Assembly (NCBI GenBank): GCA_031213475.1
Contig: JARUPZ010000010.1
Span: 935,001 to 999,000 of the forward strand
Source of the DNA: Nereocystis luetkeana
Lineage: Eukaryota > Sar > Phaeophyceae > Laminariales > Laminariaceae
Length of the DNA: 64,000 nt
Direction of reading: 5' to 3'
The translations under genes were made by a program, and so were the position numbers. How positions within the stretch are numbered: the first letter of the stretch is position 1; every line of letters begins with the position of its first letter. Below the pieces are notes generated by a model that searched no databases, was not told the origin of the DNA, and was given only the letters and a program-made list of their open reading frames with translations. Positions 1 to 15,214 of this stretch are shown piece after piece.

Positions 1-144
1 AGCGAGATCGAGGACTCCACCATCTTCGGGCTGGAGTTCGGCTACGAGTGAGTGTTAAAGTGACGCAGGATTCAACTTATTTCTTCGGCGCTGCACACAT
101 GTCTCCGACTGATTCTTGTCATACTGCAAATACACGTAGGATTC

Positions 145-198
<54 letters not shown>

Positions 199-3100
199 CT
201 TTGCCTTAACCTCGACTCCGTCCCGTGGTTGCCGCGTCCAAAATAATTATAAATACATTATCTGCATACTAAGTCGCGCGCCAGCTGCGCCGTGGACCCG
301 CTTGTTGCCGCCGCACATCCGTTTTTTCCTCGATTCGTTCGCTGCGTGCCTCTCTGCCTGGGTGCCGCAGTTGCATCATCAGGCGAAATAAATGCTGCAG
401 CAGTTGTTGCGTGCTACGTAGGTTAACGGGTTGTACATGCGTGCTGCATGTTTTTCATCGACCAACCGACCAATCAACCAATCAACTCATGGGCCGACGA
501 ACTTATGGACCGATCAACCTATCGACCAACCAACTTATGGACCGACCAACGTATCGACCCGTGCATCAGGTGCTACTGCGGAACCGACCAGTCCGACTTC
601 GAGTATCACGGAGAGGTGGACACCTGCGACTTGCCGTGCCTTGGCGACGAAGCCACTGCCTGCGGTAAGAGAGATACACACGTTACATGTCGGGGTCCGG
701 TAAATCCTCGTGGGTCAGGTGTGTGAGCGTGGCCCGGGCCGACCCGACCCGACCCGACCCGACCCGACCGGTCAAATTTCAAAAACTGGCTGACCCGACC
801 CGCAAACGTATCGTAGACCAATCAGATTCGACTGTCCTTTTTTTACCGCCTCCCTCCTCCAAGTAAGTATTATTAGTATAGATCAACCACTGAAAGTATA
901 CTCTCGTGCTGCCTACAGCACCACACGGACACAGGCGGCTGGCTTGGCATGAGCGTCTACGCCATGGAAGGCGTTGACGCCGCCCGTCCGGTCCGCCCGT
1001 TCGCGAATACCCAACCCCACGCTTGCTTACAGTTGACACCGAAAACAAAAATGTTTCCACGATCACTACCGAGCACCATTCCACCACACTGATGTTTTAT
1101 TTAATCGATCCCGCGTTTTTTTTTTTCTTTTCTTTTTGTGTGTTCCGTCAATTGTTTTGTTTCCCTCCCGAATCACGACATGAAACGATGGAAACGATTG
1201 CACAGGCGGATGGCTTTCCATGAGCGTCTACACTATGGAAGGCGTTGTCGACTTCGTCGACAGTAGTGGTACTGATGACTGGGGGCGAGAGAGCATAATC
1301 GTGTGGTACGATTCCTTCTTCTCCGACTTGGACGACGATGGGTCGGAGGATGATGGCGATAACTACCAGGGCTGCTACACGGACGAGCGGGGGGAGATGC
1401 GGGCGATGAAGACGAAGGTGGCCGCGAGCGACAACATGACCGTCGCCAAGTGCCGCGCGTTCTGCCAAGACTCCTCCATCTTCGGGCTGGAGTACGGAGA
1501 CGAGTGAGTACAGCAGCAATTTTACGGGGGGGAGACTATATTAAATAGGGGACCTGCGGTACACACAAAAACCTACCAGGTATGTCTTTACCCAATTTTA
1601 CTAACAATATCTGGTCCTATTTACTATGGCCCCCCGTAGCAGTAGTGGTCCCGTCCCTCTCTATAGTGCCAGTAGGCCGCTCCCAGGGCCTAGAGAACGC
1701 GAAAGAATTGCGGCTGGACCCCGCCCCTAGCGCTCGCAGTCCCCAGGCGGGGGGTGGTGTGGTGGCTCGATACGGTACTTGCCTCATCGAGCGATGCCGG
1801 GTTGGTTGAGTCCTGCCACCCACATCGTGTACATAAAAAACCTTGCTTGTCCAAGCTTTCCAAGGCATGAACTGTTGAGTAGTAGTATACGGAGTAGTTC
1901 GTGCTGGTTGCCGGCGTAGTACCGGCGTTGTTGGCTGACGCATACCATACCAACAATCGCGCTTTTCGTAGTTTTTTTTTTGTTTTCTCTTTTGAGCTGG
2001 CAGCCATAGGTGTAAGTAGTAGGCTACAAAACGCACCCTAGTTATATGTAGCCAGCGTGCCTGCCTGCCTGCGCTCCCTTGCTTGCCCGTATATCTGTAT
2101 CCCCGTCAAACTACCACTCTGTCATACATCAACATGGGCTCAAAACGGTCATACATCAACATTGGCTCAATACGATCATACATCAACATTGGCTCAAAAC
2201 GGTCATACATCAACATTTATTTGCTCAAAACGGTCATACATCAACATTGGCTCAAAACGGTCATACATCAACACTGGCTCAATACGATCATACATCAACA
2301 CTGGCTCAAAACAGTCATACATCAACATTGGCTCAAAACGGTCCTACTGTCAAGGGCCAAACTGGTATACAACAGGTTAGACAAAAACCGATTGCCCTAA
2401 ATTTTTCTAGTTCGCCTCCACCTCAAGACTACACAGCAAGTTGACCAGTATCTACTGTAGTTGCCCTACACGTATATATACTACGTTTTCCGTGCTGTAA
2501 ACCTGCTCTGTCTACCCTATACTGTTAGCATGGGTCATAAACATCGCCGGCTGTGGAGTGTTTTTTTTCTTCATTTTTTCAGCTGGTTCTAAACTTGCCA
2601 CTGGGAGAGAATAGGTATCGCCTGCCTCTCTTGACGAAACCTTTACCAGGTATTTATTCTTCTTTGCTCTGAGCAGATGCTGGTGCTTCTTTGCTGGTGC
2701 TTCTACCTTGTACCGCGGTCCCTGTTCTTCGATAATGTACCGTTTCGGACGAAATATCGTTTTTCTTGCTTTTTATTTTGCTCCGAGCAAGAAGCTGGTG
2801 ATTCTTCTACAAAACCTTGTACCGCGGTTGTTATTCCTATCACCCCGCATTCGCTATTACCCCGCATTCGACGACATTTTTTTTCCCCACCCCTCGTTCT
2901 TGTTTTTGGATTATTCAAGCATGCTTTTGGAGTTTTTTGTTCTTGTATTTTTTTCCTTTCTCTTTTGTTTGTTATCGTTTGAGCATGTTTTTTTTTTACC
3001 AAGATTCGTTTTTTGTTTTCTTTTTTCTTTTTCTTTTTTCGCGTATGCTTTTGACGAAAATTCGTTTTATCCTTTCTCTCGTTCGGTTTGTATTATTCGG

Positions 3101-3302
3101 GCATGCTTTTGACGAAAATCGTGCTTTTGGCGAAAATCGTATTTTTTTTTCGTTCGTTTTCGTTAGATGCTGGTGCGGCGACGGCGATTCGTTGGACGCG
3201 GAGAAGAAGCTCAAAGACGAAGAGTGCGACTACCCTTGCGCTGGAGACCCCGACTCCACCTGTGGAGGCTTCTGGCGCATCGCCGTGTACGAGAGCGGTT
3301 GA
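1..3302 (+). CDS. WSC-domain protein, 3' part of a multi-exon gene (5' end outside window)
   Basis: Four exons chain with consistent phases: 1-47, 570-664, 1206-1503 and 3167-3302, ending at TGA 3300-3302. Donors are GTGAGT, GTAAGA and GTGAGT; acceptors end CAG, CAG and TAG. The product holds a partial WSC domain (start lost to the left, then CYCG, a TCDLPC block and CGG) and one complete WSC domain (YQGCYTD, CRAFCQDSSIFGLEYG, CWCG, CDYPCAG, STCGG). Between them lies an acidic linker rich in Asp and Gly. WSC is a cysteine-rich extracellular module known for carbohydrate binding, so a wall or matrix role is likely; no catalytic domain is visible in the part present. The last intron (1504-3166) is 1.66 kb and holds a MITE, a 27-bp minisatellite and two TACCAGGTA motifs. 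A partial copy of the third exon sits at 935. Domain call firm; junctions inferred. Confidence 0.82.
146..196. repeat. (TA)n microsatellite
   Basis: About 50 bases of alternating T and A with a few G interruptions, inside the first visible intron of the WSC gene. Confidence 0.9.
727..801. repeat. Short GACCC-type array in a WSC intron
   Basis: GGCCCGGGCC is followed by about six tandem GACCC units and a further GACCC pair after a spacer. It is the same repeat type as the large arrays at 51.0-53.2 kb and a few units near 41250. Confidence 0.7.
935..1092 (+). other. Duplicate of the 5' end of the next WSC exon (alternative or dead exon)
   Basis: From the acceptor CAG before 935 the sequence reads GGWLGMSVYAMEGVD, nearly the same as GGWLSMSVYTMEGVVD that starts the exon at 1206. 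The acceptor and phase are identical to the 1206 exon. The similarity stops after about 45 bases, and the reading frame meets TGA at 1090-1092. Splicing to it would cut the protein before the second WSC domain. It is either an alternative terminal exon or a relic of exon duplication. Confidence 0.5.
1520..1639 (+). mobile_element. MITE copy 1 (TTACGGGGG family), carrying an internal TACCAGGTA
   Basis: A diverged member of the ~109-bp family described at 15861. The right half (TTTTACTAACAATATCTGG to CCCCCCGTAG) is well kept. Relative to the other copies it has 7 extra bases at a TA, giving TACCAGGTA at 1574-1582. It lies in the last intron of the WSC gene. Confidence 0.75.
2122..2343 (+). repeat. 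27-bp minisatellite, 8 units, in the last WSC intron
   Basis: The unit is CATACATCAACATTGGCTCA followed by AAACGGT. Units vary between CAAAACGGT and CAATACGAT endings, and one carries a 4-base insertion. The multiple-of-3 period keeps all three forward frames open, so the short ORFs here are artefacts. Confidence 0.9.
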
Positions 3303-4623
3303 GTTAATGATCGAGGCTTGCCCCCCCCCCCGATCGATTTTTGATGTGGTTGGTTAACGATTGAGGGCACTTGCTCCAGATTGATTATTGAGGCACGGCG
3401 GTTGGGGCCGGGCAAACGGTGCGTTGCGCTCCCCTCCCTCCTTCCGTCCCTCCCTTCCTCCCTCCCTCCCTCCCTCCCTCCCTCCCTCCCCCTCGCCGCC
3501 GAATCTACTTGTTGGAACCTCGGAGCCAGATGAACGCTGCGCTGCCCTCCTACCCCCCCCCCCCCGCCCCACCGCGAGCCGCCCGAGCTTACTGATTGAA
3601 ACCCCGGGAGGCTTGTTAGGCGAGAAGATTTTGTCGGTACTGTATATTCCTCTTTTGCCTGTCTTGCCTTTTACAGTCTATTTCTTTTCCCCATTACGTG
3701 CGAACGGCCGGCAGGCAGGCACGCCCATGCACGGTGACGATGGTGGTGGTGGTGGTGGTAGTGGTAGCTGACATTTTTGTTCGTTCGTTTCGCTTCGTTT
3801 TGTTTTTGTTTCTGTATTTTTATATTTCGGCTTGTACGTAGTTTCTATTGTTTCGCGAGAGTCTCCCTCCCGGGGAGGGTGAATACGGAAGGAAACCTAA
3901 GTTTGTATGCAGTAGGAGGGATGAGGGTTAACTTGAAACATAACATATGGCGCTGACAATGTGGCGCGAAAACTCCGGCAGCTGTGTTTTCGTGTCCCTA
4001 GCGTAGGGAATGTAGACTGAAAATGTTCCGTAACAAAAGCTACTCGAATTTATGGCTTATACTCTTCGATTTCCACCACACTACTAGCTAGCTAGGTTTC
4101 CTGAAAAAAAGGGGTGGCTTCCTTTGGGCTCGGGGTCGGAAGGCAACGAGTACATAAATAATTTGGGTGTATTAGCGCAGATAGTGGGGTTCGCGATAGA
4201 TAGCGTCGAGGCTATATAACCTTTTTGTACGGCAAACAAAAAAACCCCAGCTTCGTAGCGCTCTCTCTTCCCTACCATTATTATGATGAGTACTCGTACG
4301 ACTTTAAAGTTTTGCGTTTAGGTATTAATAGTTCACCTTATTTGCTGGTGAAGGAGGTACAATGTATGATGATGTTTGTACCGAGTCTTTTCTGTCAGTC
4401 GTTTTTCCGTATTATTGATACGTATACACCTATAATACAAGGGCTGTGGTAGGTAAGGGTAAGTCTTTTGGTTGATCGTCGCTGTGACTCGGCTCACTCA
4501 GCCTGTTGGTGGGTAAATCTTGTATGCACGTGGATGGGTTGTGCTTGCACTCTGTGTGTGGGGAAGGGGAGGGAAGGGGGCGGGGTATTTTTTCTGTGTG
4601 CTGCCTGCCTTCCCCTCCCCCGC
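3303..4623. other. Intergenic stretch after the WSC gene, no gene seen
   Basis: It holds a pyrimidine-only CCCTCCTT/CCTC tract (about 3429-3490), two poly-C runs (about 3321 and 3555) and a GGT run (3740-3760). I see no coding signal; short ORFs here are low-complexity. Confidence 0.6.
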
Positions 4624-5037
4624 CGCCCTCCCCACGACATCTATCCGTATCACACCTGAGCGGGGTTCGTTGTATAAGCCTCTTTTTTTATAACCCCCTC
4701 GTGTTGATCTGACAGCAAGAAGACCTTCGTTCGCTATGAGGCTGTTTTTGTGAGTGTTTTGTTCCGGGCGTTGCTCTAGGTATTCAGGCGTTACGGTACA
4801 GGTATATACTGTGGTGTCATGTGCACAGAACGCCCTCCCCACGACATCTATCCGTATCACACCTGAGCGGGGTTCGTTGTATAAGCCTCTTTTTTTATAA
4901 CCCCCTCGTGTTGATCTGACAGCAAGAAGACCTTCGTTCGCTATGAGGCTGTTTTTGTGAGTGTTTTGTTCCGGGCGTTGCTCTAGGTATTCAGGCGTTA
5001 CGGTACAGGTATATACTGTGGTGTCATGTGCACAGAA
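4624..5037. repeat. Exact 207-bp tandem duplication
   Basis: Bases 4624-4830 and 4831-5037 read identically. The unit begins CGCCCTCCCCACGAC and ends GTCATGTGCACAGAA. It is either a very recent duplication or an assembly duplication. Because 207 is divisible by 3, a minus-strand ORF runs through both copies; I do not consider that ORF a gene. Confidence 0.9.
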
Positions 5038-5331
5038 CGATTGGTGCAGATTCTTAGCGCGTTGTGCGCGTACAAGAAGTTTGTTGTGACTTGTTCGTTT
5101 CGCCCGTTTGAAACTGTTTGCCGGTTCTCTTCGCAGTTCGTTCGTTTCACGTCTTCGCTTTGCATCAGTGTGTTGTTGTAGTGTGTGTTTGTGAGGAACC
5201 CTTGGGTTTCGAAAATAAAGAAGCCGGGGAGGGGACACTCGTCTATAACCCCGCCCCACTCTTGACTTGTGTGACCCGAGAAGCCCAAAACTAGAACGAC
5301 AGAAGTAGTGGCAGTAGTAGTAGTAGTAGAA

Positions 5332-5378
<47 letters not shown>

Positions 5379-6240
5379 TAGCGTAGCAGTATAGTAGGAA
5401 TAGTAGCAGTCGCGGTGATAGTGGTACTAGCGATGATATCAGTAGTAGTAGTACAGCAGCAGCAGCAGTGGGGGCAGTGGCCTATACTGTTTCTCGTGGC
5501 TATTAGTAGTAAGTTGACCCGTAGGTATGCGGTTGCGGCAGGTATATATATATATATATATCGGTTGGTGGTTCAATACCATCAACCTAGTCTGTCTATG
5601 TATGGTCTTGATTGAAATGAACATGGTCTTGATTAATATCAATAATGCCCGCCACCACAGCGAGCGAGCGGTGAATGGAGCAAGTTAATTTTGCAAGAGC
5701 ACGGAGCAGTCGAAACCTGCACCCCGTTACGGTACACGGGTCCGTCCCCACGTCACTACCGTATGCTGTACCACAAGCAAGCATGGATGTATGCAGAGGT
5801 ATTCAGCTGATTGATGTAGGACTGCTGTGGAGCACCACAACTTATGCTATGTATATATGGAGGTCGCAGGGCAGCCGTGATGGAAAATTACCGAGGTAAT
5901 CCACCAACATTTTGTACTATCTGGCCGCTCTTCTTTTTATAATCTAGGTGCATGTAGCACATGCACACCAGAGTTTAACCGCGAGGGTTTCAGTGTAAAC
6001 ACCCGAAAGGCCGATGATAGTATAAAACTCCTCTCTTATTATCATATTAATATTTTCGTCACACTCCTAACTGTAAGGCTTTGTATTCGTATTAACAGCG
6101 TGTATGACATTGCCGGCCGGACGTAATGTTTTTTTTTTTTTGCGCAGCGCATCATTGACGCGACGATCGATCATTGATGCGACCACCGCATTTTGTCGGG
6201 ATGGCAAACACACGATTAAGACTTGGTGCTTGGGTTTCCT

Positions 6241-6327
6241 TTTGTTTCCGAGGTTTTCTTCTTTCGGGAAAGTTATGAGTGATCCATGTTGAAGATCATG
6301 CTGCACATTGTCGGATGGCAAAATAAA
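6241..6327 (+). repeat. ~88-bp dispersed block, copy 1
   Basis: It starts TTTGTTTCCGAGGTTTTC and ends ATTGTCGGATGGCAAAATAA. It matches 57535-57622 with a single one-base difference in length. The last bases, GTCGG and ATGGCAAA, also occur 115 bases upstream (about 6195-6209). Identity unknown. Confidence 0.8.
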
Positions 6328-7011
6328 AAATAATTAAGATATACGAAAAACACCACAAACCAAACATACATACACCCAGACCGCACAGGAGTACAACATA
6401 ACTTTCGGTCCACCGCTGCAGCAGTGAGTGGGTTTCAGGTCACGGGTGATGTTTCCGGCAAGAAATATCTCACGCATCACGATCGTGAATAATAGGGCTC
6501 TCTTGGACAGTTAATATGTGCGTGGGCGGCTATAGGCATCACGAAGCGGGTGCCCATCTATTATTGTAATAATTGCGACGCCTATTGCGATTTTAGAACA
6601 ACAGCAGTACAGCAGTAGCATTAATTGCATACATACATGTTTAACCCCACACACCTCGGATATCCAAAATAATAATAATAATAGACCACACACACCTCAA
6701 ATTATTGTTGCTTTGTCACACACCCCTCAAATTATTATAGCTTTGTCGACGCCACACTCTCACACCAACCTCACCCGGACCTCACCCAGACTTGAACCTA
6801 CCTACCTGTGTGTGATCCCATTTAGCACCTTGCTCCATAGGGCGTGGTGCGAAACCATAATATGGCAATAAATATTTTCAGCAGCCGCTGGGGGCCGACA
6901 TCGCAAGGCACGAACGGTACAATCGTGGGGGGGTTCTGCGTTGCATCAGCGATGCGCGCCGCTACTATACTATTGATAATAATTGTACACTGACTGCTAC
7001 GTGTTACGATA

Positions 7012-7020
7012 TACCAGGTA
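7012..7020. other. TACCAGGTA motif (one of 15 in the window)
   Basis: Exact copies of TACCWGGTA start at 1574, 2644, 7012, 15107, 16695, 16843, 20826, 22364, 23194, 23600, 24500, 37600, 49616, 57256 and 62377. Those at 23194, 23600, 24500 and 62377 have T in the centre, the others A. None falls in an exon I could define. See the first finding. Confidence 0.85.
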
Positions 7021-7126
7021 TGTTTGATCCTCTCTGTGCTGCCTCCCCGCACGATGATGGATGTATTCTCTTCTTGCGCGCGCGCCAGTACACGATGCCA
7101 TCCTTGCGCGCGTTGATCTGCCGACG

Positions 7127-11598
<4,472 letters not shown>

Positions 11599-11834
11599 GT
11601 CTTTCTTCTTCTTTGTTGCGCGTGGTCGCCGCACGGAGCCGCACTGCCATTATTGTAATATTGCACCTGTTGTATTCACACTCCTCCTGTAACAAGTTTT
11701 TCCCCTGTCGTATTTTACAATTTTTAATCAGTGGTTGTAGTGTTGTTCCTGCACGCCACGCCACGCGAGATGGGAAACTCGCGCACTGCTATGTTGTGCC
11801 ACCACTGCTGCCCCCCACACGCGCCATAATTGCA

Positions 11835-12038
<204 letters not shown>

Positions 12039-14464
12039 CATTGGCATACATACACTGCCGCCATAATACATTGTCATACATAGTGCATTCATTTGTCGTT
12101 GTTGCTGCTTAGGTTAATCACATTAACTTATCGCCACAATTACAATGCAGTCCGTGGTCGCACAATGACTGTCTGTCTGTATGGATTGCTACTTACTGTC
12201 TAAACAGACTGACACACCGTCTGACACTCTTCACTGTCATACACTGCGACACTCTTCACTTTCTGTCATACATGACATACACTGTCAAACCCCGTTACAC
12301 ACACCGGCGCATACACTGAAAGATAGATTGCCATGCCCTTGTCATGTTGGATGGCAAAACAGACACCTATATGTATGTAGTAGTAGATTTGATGCTATCG
12401 ACACTCAATATTATTGCCATACATACTCCTTGCTGTGCCGCAACTATACTGCAACTGGGGATGGATTTTACTGCAGCAGGTTGGTTGACACGGCTGGGTA
12501 GTCTAAACCTCTAAACCTCAGTTTAGATTTTGTGGAGTGCTGATTGTGGTTGGAGCGCTCTTTACATATTATTGCAGTCAGGCACGTTGAATAGCATTGG
12601 CCTACTTAATAAGGTGTTCCACTGGTATGCATGGCTTTATTTACTAACCGGGGGCGGACGGACGGACGCTTCTTCTGGGGTTTTGGGAACAAACAATAAC
12701 GCAGCCTTAATTTATACGCATACCAGAAGAGCAGCAGCAGCAGTAGCCGCAGCAGTATAAGTACACAACAACAGCAGCAGTAAGTAGGGACAGTCTCGGG
12801 GCAGGCAACCGACAGGATCTTCAGAGCAAGTACCGTAGTAGTAGTGCAGTACGTAACTGCTGTACGTAAATATTAAACGCACATACTGCAGTTACTTAGT
12901 AACTGTACTGATACCTGCCCTGCACTGACCAAAAAATGATGTGGGGATCGATGATCTATCCGCGGGTGGGAAACTTTGTTGATTCAACAACAACTTCACT
13001 GGCGTATCGAATGCGATCAGCATTATTATTACATACCAGGGTATAAATAGTAGGAGATGCCCGCGGTTGTCCCTCCTGGCACGATGCACTTTTGAACGCC
13101 AATCACCCCAATCGCAGCAGAAAAAAACGGTCAAAGACGGAACGAAACCGGCAAGCGTCGACGTTCCGGACACGCATGCGATATTAATGTTCTTCCTCAT
13201 CATCATGGTACCGCCGTACACCGCAGCATTGTTATAGTATCACACTCATGTGTTCTTATTCTCCATTGTTTTTAGCAAATCAGGCACCTTGCAGTCAAGC
13301 ACGCCACCGACTATACTACAACTAACCGCCTTACACATAAAAGGCCAACCACACAAAGCCAATCATTGTCACCCCTACAAAACAACACCGTGTACACGTT
13401 TCAAACCAATCGTACACCCCTTCTTACAACGACTCGTCCACGACGTCCTCGCGAGGAAAGCTACAGTCTCGCCAGCCACAAAAACTTCACACACACCCTC
13501 AACCCTGACCTCAGCAGAAGCCCGGGGCCAGTTTAATAGCTGCCACACACCCGGCTATATTGTATCACACGGGTGATAAGATAACACACCCCTTCGGAAG
13601 ATTTTTCCATCTCTTACTTTCTCGAAACGGGAAGAGTGAAACGCCGATGGATGCGTCTGTGGGAAATATCTATCCCCCAAACCACCATCTTCGGAGTGCG
13701 TCTCTCCCTTTTAAATGAGAAAATTGGCTCTCTGTCAGCTGGTCCCAGACGGTGTGGGGTGTACCAACTTGCGTGATGAGCGGTAGTTGGACGGACTACA
13801 GTACGTTCATCACCAAAGATAGAAACGCAGCGTTATGTTACAAAGTTCGCCGTAGCCGGTGATGTTCCCAAGGTCTCTACGAGTACGCCATGTTGTGCAG
13901 GTGACGGTTCCGGATTGCCCACACACATTATGCGCGCGCGTTCATCGGAGCAAGAACCCAAGTAACGACGTATCCCCCTATCTATGCGTACCCACACCAT
14001 TTATTTTTGGTTGTGACTGCTATGCCCCACCGTGATGGTACCACAAGAGCCCACCATGAACCCAAGAACAAAATACATGCCCGGTATGTATACACAGCAT
14101 ATTTGGTTCCGATTATTATGCTCTCCCATAACAGTAAACCCGTGGATACACTAGAGGGTGACCTTCTGACGGCACATGTGAATCCTCGCAACGTTTGACT
14201 CGCGGCACTTCCCGAAACGCGCTTGTCCTGTTATCATGCACCCCCCCCCCTCCCTCCGCCCTCTTAAACTGTGTTGTGGTCGCCAGGGTACCCAGGGTGC
14301 ATCCCCGGGTTTCCTAGGTAGAAATGAATCCTCGGGTACAATGGATGCTGCTGCTTGTTGCTGGGAACATCCCCAACAGCAATCCGCCATTGTTTCATTC
14401 CAGCAGATTCTGTCTCCATTCACCACCACGCCGAAACCATAAATACACCCTACAGGATAAATAT
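12039..14464. other. Gene-free stretch
   Basis: Loose CATACA/ACTGTCA repeats occur at about 12180-12300 and a short CAG/GCA run at about 12728-12780. No gene recognised. Confidence 0.5.
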
Positions 14465-14660
14465 CCGCTATGCCACCAAAAAAAGACGTCAACATCACAA
14501 TACGTACTGCAGGCTATCCGCTGCCCCCCAACCACCACGACAACACCACAAAGCCCGCTACCTCTCCCCCGACAAACATGCACACACATATTTACGCCCT
14601 ACAAAATACCCGCTACCCTCCAACAAACACGCCACAGACCTGGCGCACATACAAACAGAC
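14465..14660. repeat. Degenerate ~57-bp minisatellite, copy set 1
   Basis: Units contain GCAGGCTATCCGCTGCCCCC, CAACAAACACGCC and CAGACCTGGCGCACATACA. The same unit type fills 31490-31830, including the closing CGCCGCAGACC and GGGCGCACATACA. The two loci are copies of one composite repeat. Confidence 0.65.
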
Positions 14661-14703
14661 AAAGCTGGATGAAAATAGCCTGTTGACTGCTCTGCTCATG
14701 TAC

Positions 14704-14884
14704 GTAAGCCTCGTGCTGATTGGTCGGCAGAGGAGTAAGCCTTGCGGTGATTCGTCGACAGAGGTGTAAGTCTCGTGCTGGTTGGTCGGCAGAGGTGTAA
14801 GTCTCGTGGCGATTCGTCGACAGAGGGGTAAACCACGTGCTGATTAGTCGACAGAGGTGTGAGCCTCGTGCGGTGTAACCCTCG
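14704..14884. repeat. 31-bp minisatellite with alternating A/B units
   Basis: Units start at 14704, 14735, 14766, 14797, 14828 and 14859. Odd units read GTAAGCCTCGTGCTGATTGG; even units carry GCGATTCGTCGACAGAGG. This gives a 62-bp higher-order period. A related unit lies at about 31844-31880 beside the second copy of the 57-bp repeat. Confidence 0.8.
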
Positions 14885-15214
14885 TCTCACGGATCACGAT
14901 CTAGATCACCAAAAGTAAATCCTAACCTGCCGTTGCGAGATGCCGGATGCAGGAGATGTGCATCAACAGTACAGCCCCAGCCCCGGAAAAACGCCCCAGA
15001 CCATGCAGGTTATACGTCTTCCACTCGGCCACATGAGCTACATAAACACAGATCCTGGCTGGTACAGATAATATAGTATGCTGTATGTCTGCCCTGAGAT
15101 CTCTTGTACCAGGTATCCTGAAATCACGTGGAAAACGGCGGTCTGTCTCAACGTGGGAAGTCATTGTACACGCTGAAATTAACCCGATTGGTACTCCAAT
15201 GACGGCGCATATTC

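Larger units (their letters stand above)
5038..7126. other. Gene-free stretch with (AGT)n and an 88-bp shared block
   Basis: It holds an interrupted (AGT)n array (about 5308-5378), a short (TA)n at 5541-5560, and the block at 6241-6327 listed separately. No gene recognised. Confidence 0.55.

Noticed and set aside
2122-2343. CRISPR-like array
   Set aside because: The 27-bp units are directly adjacent with no unique spacers, in an intron of a eukaryotic gene. It is a minisatellite.
4498-5259. Minus-strand ORF of 253 codons with a repeated 69-residue segment
   Set aside because: The repetition is the 207-bp tandem duplication; no recognisable domain, no splice context, and biased composition.
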